Of a DNA stretch of 40,222 nt, positions 1 through 8,061 are shown in pieces (positions within the stretch are counted from its first letter, which is position 1; each line of letters begins with the position of its first letter). Under the pieces are notes generated by a model. It made no database searches. It saw only the letters and a program-made list of their open reading frames with translations, and was not told the DNA's origin. The stretch lies in assembly GCA_050998615.1 (NCBI GenBank), contig JBPCQA010000012.1:1-40222 (forward strand). The letters are read 5' to 3'. The DNA is from JBPCQA01 sp050998615 (GTDB lineage: Bacteria > Actinomycetota > Actinomycetes > Propionibacteriales > Nocardioidaceae). Made by a program: the position numbers and the translations under genes.

Positions 1-611
1 CCGTTGAGGACGGCCAGGTCCATGGCCCGCTCGGACCACTGCCGTGCCTGCTCGAGGTCGCCGAGATCTTGGTGCAGCCAGCCGGTCAGCTCGGCGAAGC
101 GGGCTGCGGCCAGCTGCAGGTCACGCTGGTGCCGGCTGCGGATCTGTTGGCTGAGCTGCTCCAGCATGGTGGCCTCGTGGGTGGCTGCGCCGAGTGCCAG
201 ACGGGCGCCGACGGCAGTGTCCATTGCGGCGAGCGAGGTGAACAGGTGGTCGACCTGGGCGAGCACGTCGGCGTTGACTGCGCCGGGTGTGAAGTGCGGG
301 GCGCTGACCGGCAGCAGCCCCGGCGCGACCACCGCTCCCGCGGCCGACAAGTTGGCCGGGTCGTCGGCATTGAGTAGCAGGCCGAGCTCGTGCGGGCTGG
401 CGTCCATGGTCAGGCACAGCAGCCGTCGGTACAGCTTGCTGGGCTGCTTGAGCCCACGCTCCCACTTGGACACCATGTCGCCGTTGACGCCGACGTGGAT
501 CCGCTCCCGTGCCCACGCCATCTGCACGAGCCGCTCGGCGAGCTCGGCCTGGGTAAGGCCGAGGGCCTCGCGGTGCTCGCGCAGGCGCAGAGTGGGAAGC
601 AGCATGGGCAT
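1..611 (-). CDS. XRE-family helix-turn-helix regulator, partial (C-terminus beyond left edge)
   Basis: The minus strand is open from ATG at 611 to base 1 (about 203 codons) and continues out of the window. GGAGG lies five bases before this ATG and supports the start. The N-terminus carries a cro/C1-type HTH (LREHREALGLTQAELAERL, then VSKWERG), with a longer-than-usual insert between helices. From about residue 100 the protein is rich in Ala, Leu, Gln and Arg helices (ELTGWLHQDLGD), like the TPR-type C-terminal domain of many actinobacterial XRE regulators. It is probably a cytoplasmic DNA-binding regulator; its target is unknown. Long open frames on the plus strand here are shadows of this gene. 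Confidence 0.85.
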   Translation of the reverse strand, partial: MPMLLPTLRLREHREALGLTQAELAERLVQMAWARERIHVGVNGDMVSKWERGLKQPSKLYRRLLCLTMDASPHELGLLLNADDPANLSAAGAVVAPGLLPVSAPHFTPGAVNADVLAQVDHLFTSLAAMDTAVGARLALGAATHEATMLEQLSQQIRSRHQRDLQLAAARFAELTGWLHQDLGDLEQARQWSERAMDLAVLN

Positions 612-897
612 CCGTGCCTCCGATCGCCGCGCTGGGTCGTGGAATCGCCGACGGTATGGCGGAGAGGGACACCGCGCAGCACCCCGAGCCACAGGTTGTG
701 GATAACGCCAACCCCGTGCTTGCTTGTGCACAGCGCAGGCCGAGGCGAACAGCAACCGCATGAGGGACGGCTGCTGGTGCTGATCGGCGCGGGGCTCCGC
801 ACGGCTGGCTCCGGCGCAGTAGAACCCGGCTGCTGGTGTCGCCCTGGGTCGCGCCCGAGGCAGACGACCTTGAGGCAGGCGTGCTTAGGGATGAGTC

Positions 898-945
898 GGC
901 CTGGGGCGCGGTGCCGGCATTGCTGCTGGTCCGTTTCCCCAGGCC
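898..945 (-). ncRNA. Group II intron domain VI (branch-point hairpin)
   Basis: Eleven-odd bases after domain V, nine bases (GGCCTGGGG) pair perfectly with CCCCAGGCC at the far end. This gives a long hairpin followed by GACTCAT, consistent with domain VI and the 3' splice junction. The branch-point adenosine was not assigned. Confidence 0.55.
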
Positions 946-952
946 GCTCGCC

Positions 953-986
953 GAACCCGCCGTGCGTGTCTCCACGCAACGGGCTC
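953..986 (-). ncRNA. Group II intron domain V
   Basis: This 34-base hairpin matches the domain V plan: GAGCCCG, a mid-stem TTGCGTG, a GAGA loop, CACGCAC, and a closing GGCGGGTTC. The catalytic AGC triad is in the 5' strand. Length and pairing are those of an undamaged domain V, although the encoded protein is gone. Confidence 0.7.
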
Positions 987-1037
987 TCCATGGTTCCTGC
1001 CGTGGGTTGGTTCAGGCAGCCTGGTCCCAGGGTTGGG

Positions 1038-1199
1038 GAACAGGTCGTCGAACCGGCGACCAGGATCGGCCGCCGCCCAACGGTGAAGCTTGGCCTGCAT
1101 CTCCGATACCCGCCGCCGCGGACCCACCCAATCCTCACCGGATGAGTCGTCCTCGTCGGTCGGGGCGTCACCATTCGGTGGCGCATCTTCTTTCGGCAT
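1038..1199 (-). pseudogene. N-terminal fragment of group II intron reverse transcriptase/maturase
   Basis: The frame begins at ATG 1199, five bases after GGAGG. Residues 30-54 from this start match from memory the N-terminus of actinobacterial intron-encoded reverse transcriptases (VSEMQAKLHRWAAADP, then GRRFDDLF). Right after DDLF, where homologues go on into the RT domain, the sequence changes to the intron 3' region, so no RT palm (YADD), maturase domain or endonuclease domain remains. The open frame runs on to 885 through intron RNA sequence and that part should not be read as protein. The fragment cannot support intron mobility by itself. Confidence 0.7.
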
Positions 1200-1518
1200 T
1201 ACAGCCTCCAATCTCTTCTCGATACCACTGCCGCCCTTCGCCCTGTGACCGGCTCTCCCGGCCTCCGAGGCAGGTCGTGACTCCTGCGACTACTACGGCG
1301 GCTCCGTCCCACCCCCGCGCCCGGTCGGCCGACGGTGTGCCCAGCCCGACGCACGTCGCTGGTCGCGACGGCCCGGGCAGGCCAGGGGTGGTTCCCGTGT
1401 TCACTTGTTGATCGCTCGACGCAGGAGGCATCCGACTCAACCCCTGCGACATCGCCGTGGCCACCCCGCAGCACGTCACCCCGGCCTCCCCTCAGTCCCA
1501 CCGACATGTCGGGAGTTC

Positions 1519-1544
1519 CCCGCCTCCGTGATGAGGGAGGCGGG
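1519..1544. terminator. 9-bp perfect hairpin, possible terminator and intron target
   Basis: CCCGCCTCC and GGAGGCGGG form a perfect 9-bp stem around an 8-base loop. There is no T-tract, as is common for actinobacterial terminators. It lies about 18 bases from the proposed intron 5' end, so it may be the hairpin the intron used as a landing site. Confidence 0.5.
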
Positions 1545-1893
1545 TGCGCGTCGCATCCGGCCCAGATCCGCCAGGTTCGAGCCGGTGCGTCTTTAAGAGG
1601 CGTAAAACGTCGGTTCCTCGCGTATACCTTTCCGTGCCGCTCGCCACACCCGCGCCGTCTGGCAGTACCGACACGTCATGGCCTTGTCGCGGCCGCTTGC
1701 CACCCACCCCGGCACCTCCCAAGACAGGCTGCCCCCAGCCACGCAGTCCTGCTGCGACAGGAACAACGGTGCAGGTCTCTCACCTCCCACTCAATCAACA
1801 AGCGCCTCACGGCGCACCGGCGGAAAGACGCAGCTCTTCGACGGCGAGGCTCGCGGCATGGCCGGACGTCCCCCGTGGAGCGCATGGCTGGTT
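1545..1893. other. No recognisable gene
   Basis: Short open frames exist on both strands but none matches a family I know. One minus-strand frame (1593-1790) contains TCRYCQTARVWRAARK, a single CxxC pair, and could be the end of a lost gene. No tRNA fold, promoter or repeat could be supported here. Confidence 0.4.
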
Positions 1894-2331
1894 TCAAAGA
1901 TGCTTGGCAAAGAAGATCTCCGGGTCGCCCTCGTCCAAGCCGTTCAGCATTCCGCATGGTGTCCACAGACGGTGCCGAAGCAGCCGCTGCATCGGCGCGT
2001 TGGAGAGATTGGTCGACGTGAACACCTGCGGGCCGCGGGCCTGCTCGAAGTCTTCTAAGAGTCGCGATCCGATCCCTTGACCGCGCATGTCGGACTTGAC
2101 GTAGACCAAGGCCAGGAACGGTGCACCGAAGAACCACGGTGCCACCACGGAGTAGCTCGCGGTGTCGCCATCAGACACTGCGACCCGCATCCGCCCGTTT
2201 CCTGCCGCCTCGGACAACTCACTGCGTCGCTCGACGCTCCCTCCGACTGCCAAGTGGTCGAACGCAAGACAGTCGGCCAACAGCGCCTCCGTCACAGGTA
2301 GGAGGCTGGGGATCGGGAGCATAAGCACCAT
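1894..2331 (-). CDS. GNAT-family N-acetyltransferase
   Basis: About 145 residues, a normal single GNAT domain that would move an acetyl group from acetyl-CoA to an amine on an unidentified substrate. The acetyl-CoA loop is visible as VKSDMRGQGIGSRLLEDFE (the R/Q-x-x-G-x-G/A pattern), and the C-terminus ends FFAKHL. The frame is open upstream to 2634, but only the part from ATG 2331 or ATG 2322 looks like a GNAT. GGGAAG abuts the first ATG and would suit the second better. It lies 170 bases downstream of another GNAT gene on the same strand and may be co-transcribed. The long plus-strand frames over it are shadows. Confidence 0.8.
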   Translation of the reverse strand: MVLMLPIPSLLPVTEALLADCLAFDHLAVGGSVERRSELSEAAGNGRMRVAVSDGDTASYSVVAPWFFGAPFLALVYVKSDMRGQGIGSRLLEDFEQARGPQVFTSTNLSNAPMQRLLRHRLWTPCGMLNGLDEGDPEIFFAKHL

Positions 2332-2501
2332 CTTCCCAGCCGCGCTGCGCTGGCGGGTCGAGGCACTATGCGCTGTCCTCGCGATGTCTAGAGAAGCCGC
2401 CCGTCGCTTGGGTCCGCTGGCGGCGGTATGACGCGGCCTGCGGAACGTGAACTGGAGCATGGGCGACGGTGCCGTGACGGCTTTGCGTTGAGCGATCGGG
2501 A

Positions 2502-3503
2502 TCAATGCTTTGCCGCTCGCGGCATCCCAGGGAGGCCCGCTGGTGTGATCCAGGCGTATCCGCCGACTGGTTTCCTGCCGATCGACAGCGAGTTGCGAAG
2601 CGATGGCGTGTTCTGCGGATGGATCGTTCCCCACAGGACGTCTCCGCCCTCGGCTGGGAGGTGTTCTAGCAGTTGCTGCATCACACCGGCGGCGAGGCGC
2701 TGACCTCGGTGGCGGTCATCGATGCAGATCTCCTGGACACTGAATCCAGTCATGCCGTGGGCATCGTCCCTGATCGCGGCCACGACGCCCGCTGCGTCGC
2801 CATCCGCGAGTACGTCGAAGAGCAGGTCTTCGCGCGCGCAATCTTCCAGCGAATCCGCACTCTCGGGCGTGGCCCATAGGAGGGCTTTGGGATTGCGATG
2901 TGAGAGCTCCTGGTAGATGGCTGCTACCCGTTCAGCGAGGAGCTCCGCGGCACCTCGACGCAGAGTGATGTGGTCGTATGCGGGCACCCGTGGTGTGTCC
3001 AGGAGCTCGTCCACCAAGCCGGCAACGATGTGCATGTCGATCGCGCAGTCCTGACCGAACCTGGTATCTCCTTCGACCTCCGTGACCAGGGCGGCGGGAT
3101 CAGACACTTCCACGCGCAGACACCTCGGACTGAACTGCTCATACGCAGGGACAACCGACTCGGCGACGGTCGCCAGTCCGTCCGGTGTCGGGGGTTCGGA
3201 GGTGGCGAGCACGTCGACGAAGGGACGACTTGCGTCGCGCCCGCGAAACCGGATGCCGGTTACTGCCCATCCGCCTGACGGCAGGTCGATCCGACGGTTA
3301 GCCCAGTCGAGGGGCGTACCGATCTCGCCTCCCGCGTCGTTCCGGTAGCCCACCCCGAAGTCCGCATCGCCGACCCGGTGGGCCTCCGTCTCCAAACCCT
3401 TCGCCATCTGACGGGAGAGCCGGACCTCCGGGTACCACGTGCGGATACGCGGGTGTAGCCAGGGGAGTCGTGCGCGGACCATCTGGTCCACAAGGTCAGC
3501 CAT
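2502..3503 (-). CDS. GNAT-family N-acetyltransferase, two-domain
   Basis: A 333-residue protein starting at ATG 3503, with GGAGGG about 12 bases upstream. Residues 1-150 form an Arg/Trp-rich N-terminal part with no family I can name. The GNAT fold is in the C-terminal half: ICIDDRHRGQRLAAGVM is the acetyl-CoA binding loop, and NTPSLRNSLSIGRKPVGGY matches the typical last helix and strand (N...A/S-L-x-x-x-x-x-x-G-F). Such proteins often act on small amines or antibiotics, but the substrate cannot be read here. It is divergent from the nucleotidyltransferase gene at 3765, with a 261-base spacer that would hold both promoters. Confidence 0.82.
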   Translation of the reverse strand: MADLVDQMVRARLPWLHPRIRTWYPEVRLSRQMAKGLETEAHRVGDADFGVGYRNDAGGEIGTPLDWANRRIDLPSGGWAVTGIRFRGRDASRPFVDVLATSEPPTPDGLATVAESVVPAYEQFSPRCLRVEVSDPAALVTEVEGDTRFGQDCAIDMHIVAGLVDELLDTPRVPAYDHITLRRGAAELLAERVAAIYQELSHRNPKALLWATPESADSLEDCAREDLLFDVLADGDAAGVVAAIRDDAHGMTGFSVQEICIDDRHRGQRLAAGVMQQLLEHLPAEGGDVLWGTIHPQNTPSLRNSLSIGRKPVGGYAWITPAGLPGMPRAAKH

Positions 3504-3764
3504 GAGCCGAATCTGCCCTCCGAGCCATTTTCACGCAATGGGTTAACGCGGGCGCCAAGAACGAGCATCTCGCCCAGGCGACGTCCGTCGAGTTCTTCTT
3601 GATGCGGACTCGGGAACACGCGCGAGCACTACCACAGGACAGCCGGCGGCGGTATGGCGCAGCACATTGCGGCAGATTCGCCCGCGGGCAGAGGCAGTCC
3701 GGCTTGCGGATCGGGTGTTGCGTGAGTGGGTCTCGTCGGTCGCCGATAGGCGGGGGAGTGCGTC

Positions 3765-4590
3765 GTGTCTAGGGTGGCAGCCGTGGACGAGCAGTGGATC
3801 CCGGCGCGACTGCGAGGGTCCCTGGGCGCCCTGGTCGCTGCCTGCGAGAACGATCCGGCGGTCTTGGCCGCCTGGGTAGGCGGTTCGCTGGCGCGGGACA
3901 CCGCAGACGATTGGAGTGACATCGACCTGCATCTCCTAGTAGCTCAGCCCGAGAAGTTCGGCAGCGGCATCGCCGACTGGTTCGCCCGAACCATGCCCGC
4001 GGTGTTGGCAGATGAGATCCCAGGTGTACCAGGTGGCTTCATATTCGTGACGCCTGAATGGATCCACGTCGACGTCATCGTTCATGGCAGCCAGGGCTTC
4101 TCCCAAGATGAGTTCCCCGCCAGGGTGCTGCTCGATCCCCAGGGCCTCGTGCGCCACATCCCCGCGTCAGCCGAGCAGATGGTGGGTGAGCCCTACTTCC
4201 CAGACGACCAGATCCGGCTGTACCTCTTCTTCATGGGCGTCACTGTCACGGTGATCCATCGAAGCGAATGGTTGGCTCTGGCCCAAGGCGCTGCCGGCTT
4301 CAGGGACTCGCTCCTCATCCCGCTCATGCTGGCCGAAAACGGGGTCCGGAAGACCGACGGAGCCAAACGACTCAACCGGTACCTGACTGCGGAGCAGATC
4401 GCAGCACTACAAGCGCTCCCACCCATTGGCTCGGACCCCGAGCAATTGATCATGGCCCACAGCCGTCGCGCGCGAGTACCTCAAACGAGCCCGTCGACTC
4501 GGCGCAATACTCGACGAGCCGTGGCCCACAGCGCTCGAACAAGCCTCCATCGACCTCTGGCGACGCGAGCTCGGCATCAACCTCGACTAG
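3765..4590 (+). pseudogene. Nucleotidyltransferase (ANT-like), frameshifted near the 3' end
   Basis: A nucleotidyltransferase-fold protein of about 275 residues. The active-site pattern is clear: GGSLARDTADDWSDIDLHL (GS, then DxD). Such enzymes add a nucleotide to a small molecule, as aminoglycoside adenylyltransferases do; the substrate is unknown. GTG 3765 is preceded by GGGGGAG. Near 4458-4462, after EQLIMAH, the reading frame shifts by one extra base. The true C-terminus (AVAREYLKRARRLGAILDE, ending LGINLD and TAG at 4588-4590) lies in the next frame. Without correction the frame runs to 4673 with a nonsense Arg/Pro/Thr-rich tail. The cause is either a real mutation or an indel error in the sequence. 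Confidence 0.78.
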
Positions 4591-4827
4591 CCCGGGCGCC
4601 TTTGGCCCCGCGGACAGAACCGCGCACTACTCGGCCCGGAAGGCGGAAGACGTGCCCCTACGCGGCGGAATGAAGCGCCTCAATTGGACCCGATTGCTTG
4701 AGCGACGCCGAGGTGAGTGCGCGTTGGGTGCCGTCCCACCGTTGCGACGGCGCCGGTGGTGACCGCGGCTGTTTGAGGACCGAGAATTGGGTGGCGGGGT
4801 CGGTGAACAGGTTGTCAGACTCGTCGG

Positions 4828-5740
4828 GTGGCAAGGTCTGAGATCCCGGTGGACCTGGTCGAGCGTCTGGTCGCCTCCCAGTTCCCGCAGTGGGCTGGTC
4901 TGCCGGTTACGACGGTTGACCTCGACGGGTGGGACAACTCGACGTTTCGGCTTGGAGAGTCGATGTCGGTTCGCCTGCCCTCCGCGGATGCGTATGGTGC
5001 GCAGGTGGACAAGGAGCATCGTTGGCTCCCCTTTCTGGCGCCTCGACTGCCGGTGCCGATCCCGGTGCCGCTCGGCCGTGGTGAGCCGACTGCGTTGTTC
5101 CCGCGGCCTTGGTCGGTGTACGGCTGGATCGACGGTGACCTGCTCGCGGTCGATCGGGTGGTCGATATGACGGTGTTCGCGTCCGAGCTGGCCGGGTTCT
5201 TGTCGGCCCTCTACGTGTGTGAGCCGGTGGGGCCGGCGCCTGGCTCGCATTCCTTCTCCCGCGGAGGGTCGGCCACCTCGTGGGACGAGCAGACTCGCCA
5301 GACGCTGCAGGAGCTGGCAGGGGTGGTCGACGTACCAGCCTGCCGAGACGTGTGGCAAGTGGCCGTCGAGGCTCGAAGTGAGGCATCAGGGGTGTGGGTC
5401 CATGGCGATGTGACAGGCGCCAACCTGCTCGTTCGCGACGGTCACCTGGCGGGCGTACTTGACTTCGGGTGCTGCGCGGTCGGCGACCCCGCCTGCGATC
5501 TCACGATTGCTTGGACGTTCTTTAGCGATGAGAGTCGAGACGTTCAAGGCGCTCGCGCCGGTCGAGGACTCGGCGTGGGCACGGGGACGTGGCTGGGCAC
5601 TCTGGAAGGCGCTACTCCACCTTGCCGCCGAACAATCCGAGTCTGGCGCGGGGCAGCGACACGACCGACGCGTCGGATGGCGGCTCAGCGCGTACGACGT
5701 CATCGCCGAACTCATCGATGACCACCGCCAGCGTCAGTAG
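4828..5740 (+). pseudogene. Aminoglycoside phosphotransferase-family kinase, frameshifted near the 3' end
   Basis: A protein of the APH/choline-kinase fold, about 303 residues if repaired. Features in order: an N-lobe with DNSTFRLGESMSVRLP, the catalytic loop HGDVTGANLLVRDG (HxDxxxxN), and the metal-binding DFG in GVLDFGCCAVGDPACDL. It would phosphorylate a hydroxyl on a small molecule using ATP or GTP. At about 5536 one extra base breaks the frame. The expected end (ETFKALAPVEDSAWARGRGW to VIAELIDDHRQRQ, stop at 5738-5740) is in the +1 frame, while the uncorrected frame ends at 5721 in Arg-rich nonsense. GTG 4828 is the longest plausible start, but its ribosome-binding site is weak. Confidence 0.8.
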
Positions 5741-5855
5741 TCCAATGGGCTGGTGACGGCGACGGCGACGGCGGGGGGAGGCCGCGGCGCACCCTCGAAC
5801 TACGGCGCTCCACCGGCGGCCCAGGCGGGTCTCCCGTCAGCCCAGGCACCTGAGC

Positions 5856-6752
5856 GTGTTGCTGACTAGGGTCTTGACTGTGGTGGGAACCCCGCAGACT
5901 CGCCTGATCACCCTGCGCGGCAATAGCGGATCAGGCAAAACCTCGGTCGGACGCTCGCTGCAGGAATCGCTGCCCAGGGGACACGTGGCCCTCTTGTCAC
6001 AGGACGTCGTACGTCGCGAGACCCTCCGAACGAGGGACGTCGTGGACAACCCCGCGATTGACCTCCTCAACGTCATGGCCCGGTACACCCTCGACCGAGG
6101 CATCTCCGTCGTCATCGAAGGCATGCTGCAGCCCGACAGGTACGGGCCGATGCGATGCCGCCTGGTGGACGACCACGAAGGAGTGAGCCGTTCCTACCTC
6201 TGGGATCTGCCGTTTGAAGAAACAGTCCGCAAAGCAGGGATCACTGTGCGGCACAAACGGAACACTAGCGCTCGATGGCGACAGATGCGGGCGCGACTGC
6301 ACGATCGTACCAGGCGAGGCGCGGGCGCAGCGGGTGCCCCATGTCTCGGGCCGGGTCCAAGCGGTCGCCTGCCCGGCCGCGTTCGGTCCGCACCCAGCCC
6401 GCAGAACGCGGCCAAACGTTGCTTGTCGCTGAGCACTGATGCGGGCAATCATCCCAGGACAGGTGCTGTATGGCCTGGTCACGGAAGCGCATGGCCCCGA
6501 CTTGCAATCGGAAGGGTTGAGCCGAGTTTGGGCATAGCGCCCCGGAAGGTGAGTGACTTCCAACTACAACAAGACGGCCGAACCTCAATCCATGACACTG
6601 TCCGCCTACCAGGGCAGAGGGGGCGTTTTTCCACCCGGGGTGGCCGCTTGCACGGTATGGACGTCATTAAGGATGGGGGGTCACTCCGATGCATCTTGCG
6701 AGCCAAGGACCCACCCATGCAGCGGATTCAAGATCCGTGGGTTCCGGGTTAG
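5856..6752 (+). pseudogene. P-loop kinase/AAA-type ATPase, truncated and read into unrelated sequence
   Basis: Only the first ~126 codons look like a gene: Walker A GNSGSGKTS, then LLSQDVVRRE, DNPAIDLLNVMARY, GISVVIEGML and SYLWDLPFEETVRK. These are features of the small P-loop kinases often found near APH and GNAT genes. At about 6235 the homology stops, and the expected C-terminal part (usually about 60-70 more residues) is missing. The frame stays open to 6752 through Arg/Gly-rich sequence not recognisable as protein. GTG at 5880 or 5883 would put the P-loop nearer the N-terminus, as is usual in the family. Function as a kinase is unlikely. Confidence 0.7.
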
Positions 6753-6783
6753 CGTCCCGCGCGTCCATTCCAATAGTGCCAGG
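6236..6783. other. No recognisable gene
   Basis: This stretch between the truncated kinase and the integrase has open frames on both strands but no family motif. A hairpin around AGCGGATTCAAGATCCGT (6721-6738) resembles a tRNA-Leu anticodon arm, but the following T-arm is not convincing. It is probably leftover mobile-element sequence. Confidence 0.4.
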
Positions 6784-7434
6784 TCAGGCCCTTGATGCCT
6801 GCCCTGGGGTGGGGGCATCCACAGGGACAGGGCGCACAGAGGGCGCAAGAACCTGGTTCAGCCGCTCGGCGACCGCATCCAGGTCGTCATCGAACAGACC
6901 GCTGTAGACGTCCAGCGTCACGGCGGCAGACGCATGCCCGAGCATCCGTTGCACTGCCATGATGTTGCCTCCTGCGCTGACCGCCAGACTAGCCGCAGTG
7001 TGTCGCAACTCGTGGGGTGTGAGCCCATCAAGCCCAGCGGCCCGGGCCGCCGGGTTGAACACCTCTCGCCGCCAGTTTCGCAACAGCAGCACTCCCCCCT
7101 TTCGGTGCAGGAAACAGAAAGTCTTGCGGGCTTCGTCCCGCCATCTGCTGCATCAGCGCAGCTGCGAGGACCCGTGGAAGGCGACGGAGCGGCTCCCGTG
7201 ACTCTTCGGAGTCCCGCCACCGCCCTGCCGTTGACCTCTGTCACGCTCTCCGTGATCCGGATCCGGCCTCCGGGCAGGTCGACACGCCCAACCTTCAGGG
7301 CGGCAAGTTCACCATAGCGCAGACCACAGTAGGCAAGCACCCGATCGTCAACGCGATAACACCAGCCGCATCGGCCAACTCCTCGACCTCCCTGATACAG
7401 GTCTGCATCGTTCGGGACGACCTTCGGCTCATCC
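6784..7434 (-). pseudogene. Tyrosine recombinase (phage/ICE integrase), multiply frameshifted
   Basis: The C-terminal catalytic region reads HELRHTAASLAVSAGG, then MLGHASAAVTLDVYSGLF, which supplies the H-x-L-R-H box, the second His and the nucleophilic Tyr. Further upstream, VLAYCGLRYGELAALKVGRV is the first catalytic Arg box. The pieces lie in different frames. One break is in a run of six G just upstream of VLLLRNW, one near the GTPKSHGSRS segment, one before LPRVLAAALMQQMAGR, and at least one more 5' of LAYCGLRYG. The DNA-binding N-terminal domain is not recognisable beyond 7434. Stop is at 6784-6786. Its position 250 bases from a tRNA fragment fits the integrase of an integrated element; it is not functional as written. 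Confidence 0.82.
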
Positions 7435-7687
7435 CGGACGACTACCCACAGAATGGCAAGATGGCGACCTGCGTACCTGAGTCAGGACAGCCATCAACAG
7501 AAGGATCGGTGCGCAGCGGTGGCCAGCCCTCGGGGGACCCGAAACCGCGCGGACTGGGCACAAGGAGGGCACAAGGAGGGCACAAGAGAGTGACGAACCG
7601 TGGCGGACAGTGGAGGACCGTGAGGGACGTTTTGCCAGGTCAAAAGCGCTTTACGGGATATCGTGGCAGGTCAGCAAGACGTCGAAA

Positions 7688-7734
7688 TCGGACTTCTAAT
7701 CCGACGGTCGCAGGTTCGAATCCTGCCGGGCGCG
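7688..7734 (+). tRNA. 3' half of tRNA-Arg(TCT), attachment-site scar
   Basis: The anticodon arm is TCGGA-CTTCTAA-TCCGA (anticodon TCT at 7695-7697). It is followed by a five-base variable loop, a perfect T-arm GCAGG-TTCGAAT-CCTGC, and the 3' acceptor strand CGGGCGC plus G. The 5' half (acceptor GCGCCCG and D-arm) is absent upstream. Half-tRNAs like this are what tRNA-targeting integrases leave at the far end of an element, and an integrase remnant lies next to it. This is not a working tRNA gene. Confidence 0.85.
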
Positions 7735-7772
7735 CTGCCGGGCGCACGGCCGGGCGCGCTCTGCCGGGCGCG
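7723..7772 (+). repeat. 12-bp tandem repeats copied from the tRNA-Arg 3' end
   Basis: The unit CTGCCGGGCGCG occurs at 7723-7734 (inside the tRNA fragment), 7735-7746 (last base A), 7747-7758 (two changes near its start) and 7761-7772 (exact, after two extra bases). The repeat therefore begins with the T-arm/acceptor end of the tRNA and runs outward. Confidence 0.85.
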
Positions 7773-7792
7773 CTGGCAGCGCGCTGGCAGAG
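7759..7792. terminator. Strong GC hairpin after the tRNA fragment
   Basis: CTCTGCC pairs with GGCAGAG at the ends, and inner GCGCGC segments pair with each other around TGGCA. It overlaps the last 12-bp repeat. It may act as a terminator, or it may simply be a product of the repeat. Confidence 0.4.
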
Positions 7793-8061
7793 CCCCAGTT
7801 CGGTCGGTGGATCTCGGGTGTTCGTCCTCCGGAAACGAAAACCTCTCACCAATGGGGCTTCGAGGCTCGGGAGTGCTGGGGCTACGCCCGCCCACGAGCC
7901 TGCACCGCGCCGAGTTTCATGCACACTGTTCCTGCGGGCCCGGGACAATGCTCTTGGCATCAGCGTCTGCAACTACCGGTGCCCGCTGTGTGAGTTGGTT
8001 CTGCCGGCAGCACACTGCACCATGACTGCGGGGTGGCATCGCGTTAAGGAGGTCGTTGACT

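Larger units (their letters stand above)
891..1501 (-). mobile_element. Group II intron remnant with most of its reverse transcriptase deleted
   Basis: Reading on the minus strand, a structured 5' region is followed by the start of a group II reverse transcriptase, then abruptly by the ribozyme 3' end. Domain V is a 34-base hairpin at 953-986 beginning GAGCCCG and ending CGGGTTC, with the catalytic AGC. Domain VI at 898-945 has a perfect 9-bp stem (GGCCTGGGG/CCCCAGGCC) and is followed by GACTCAT, so the 3' splice end is placed near 891. The 5' end is less certain: GTGGGAC at about 1501 resembles the usual GUGYG start. A 9-bp hairpin lies just upstream (1519-1544), and group IIC introns often insert next to such hairpins. 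Domain IV, where the reverse transcriptase sits, has lost almost all of its coding sequence. Confidence 0.7.

Noticed and set aside
697..705. Exact TTATCCACA (DnaA-box-like) on the minus strand
   Set aside because: A single copy, no cluster or AT-rich unwinding region, and GC-rich actinomycetes prefer a different box; chance is likely.
121..975. 284-codon minus-strand open frame (and 390-1145 plus, 410-1186 minus)
   Set aside because: They cross the XRE gene and the intron RNA in other frames and have only Arg/Pro/Ser-rich sequence; shadows.
6719..6770. tRNA-Leu(CAA)-like anticodon arm and possible T-arm
   Set aside because: The T-loop and variable arm do not fit, and no D-arm or acceptor pairing was found.
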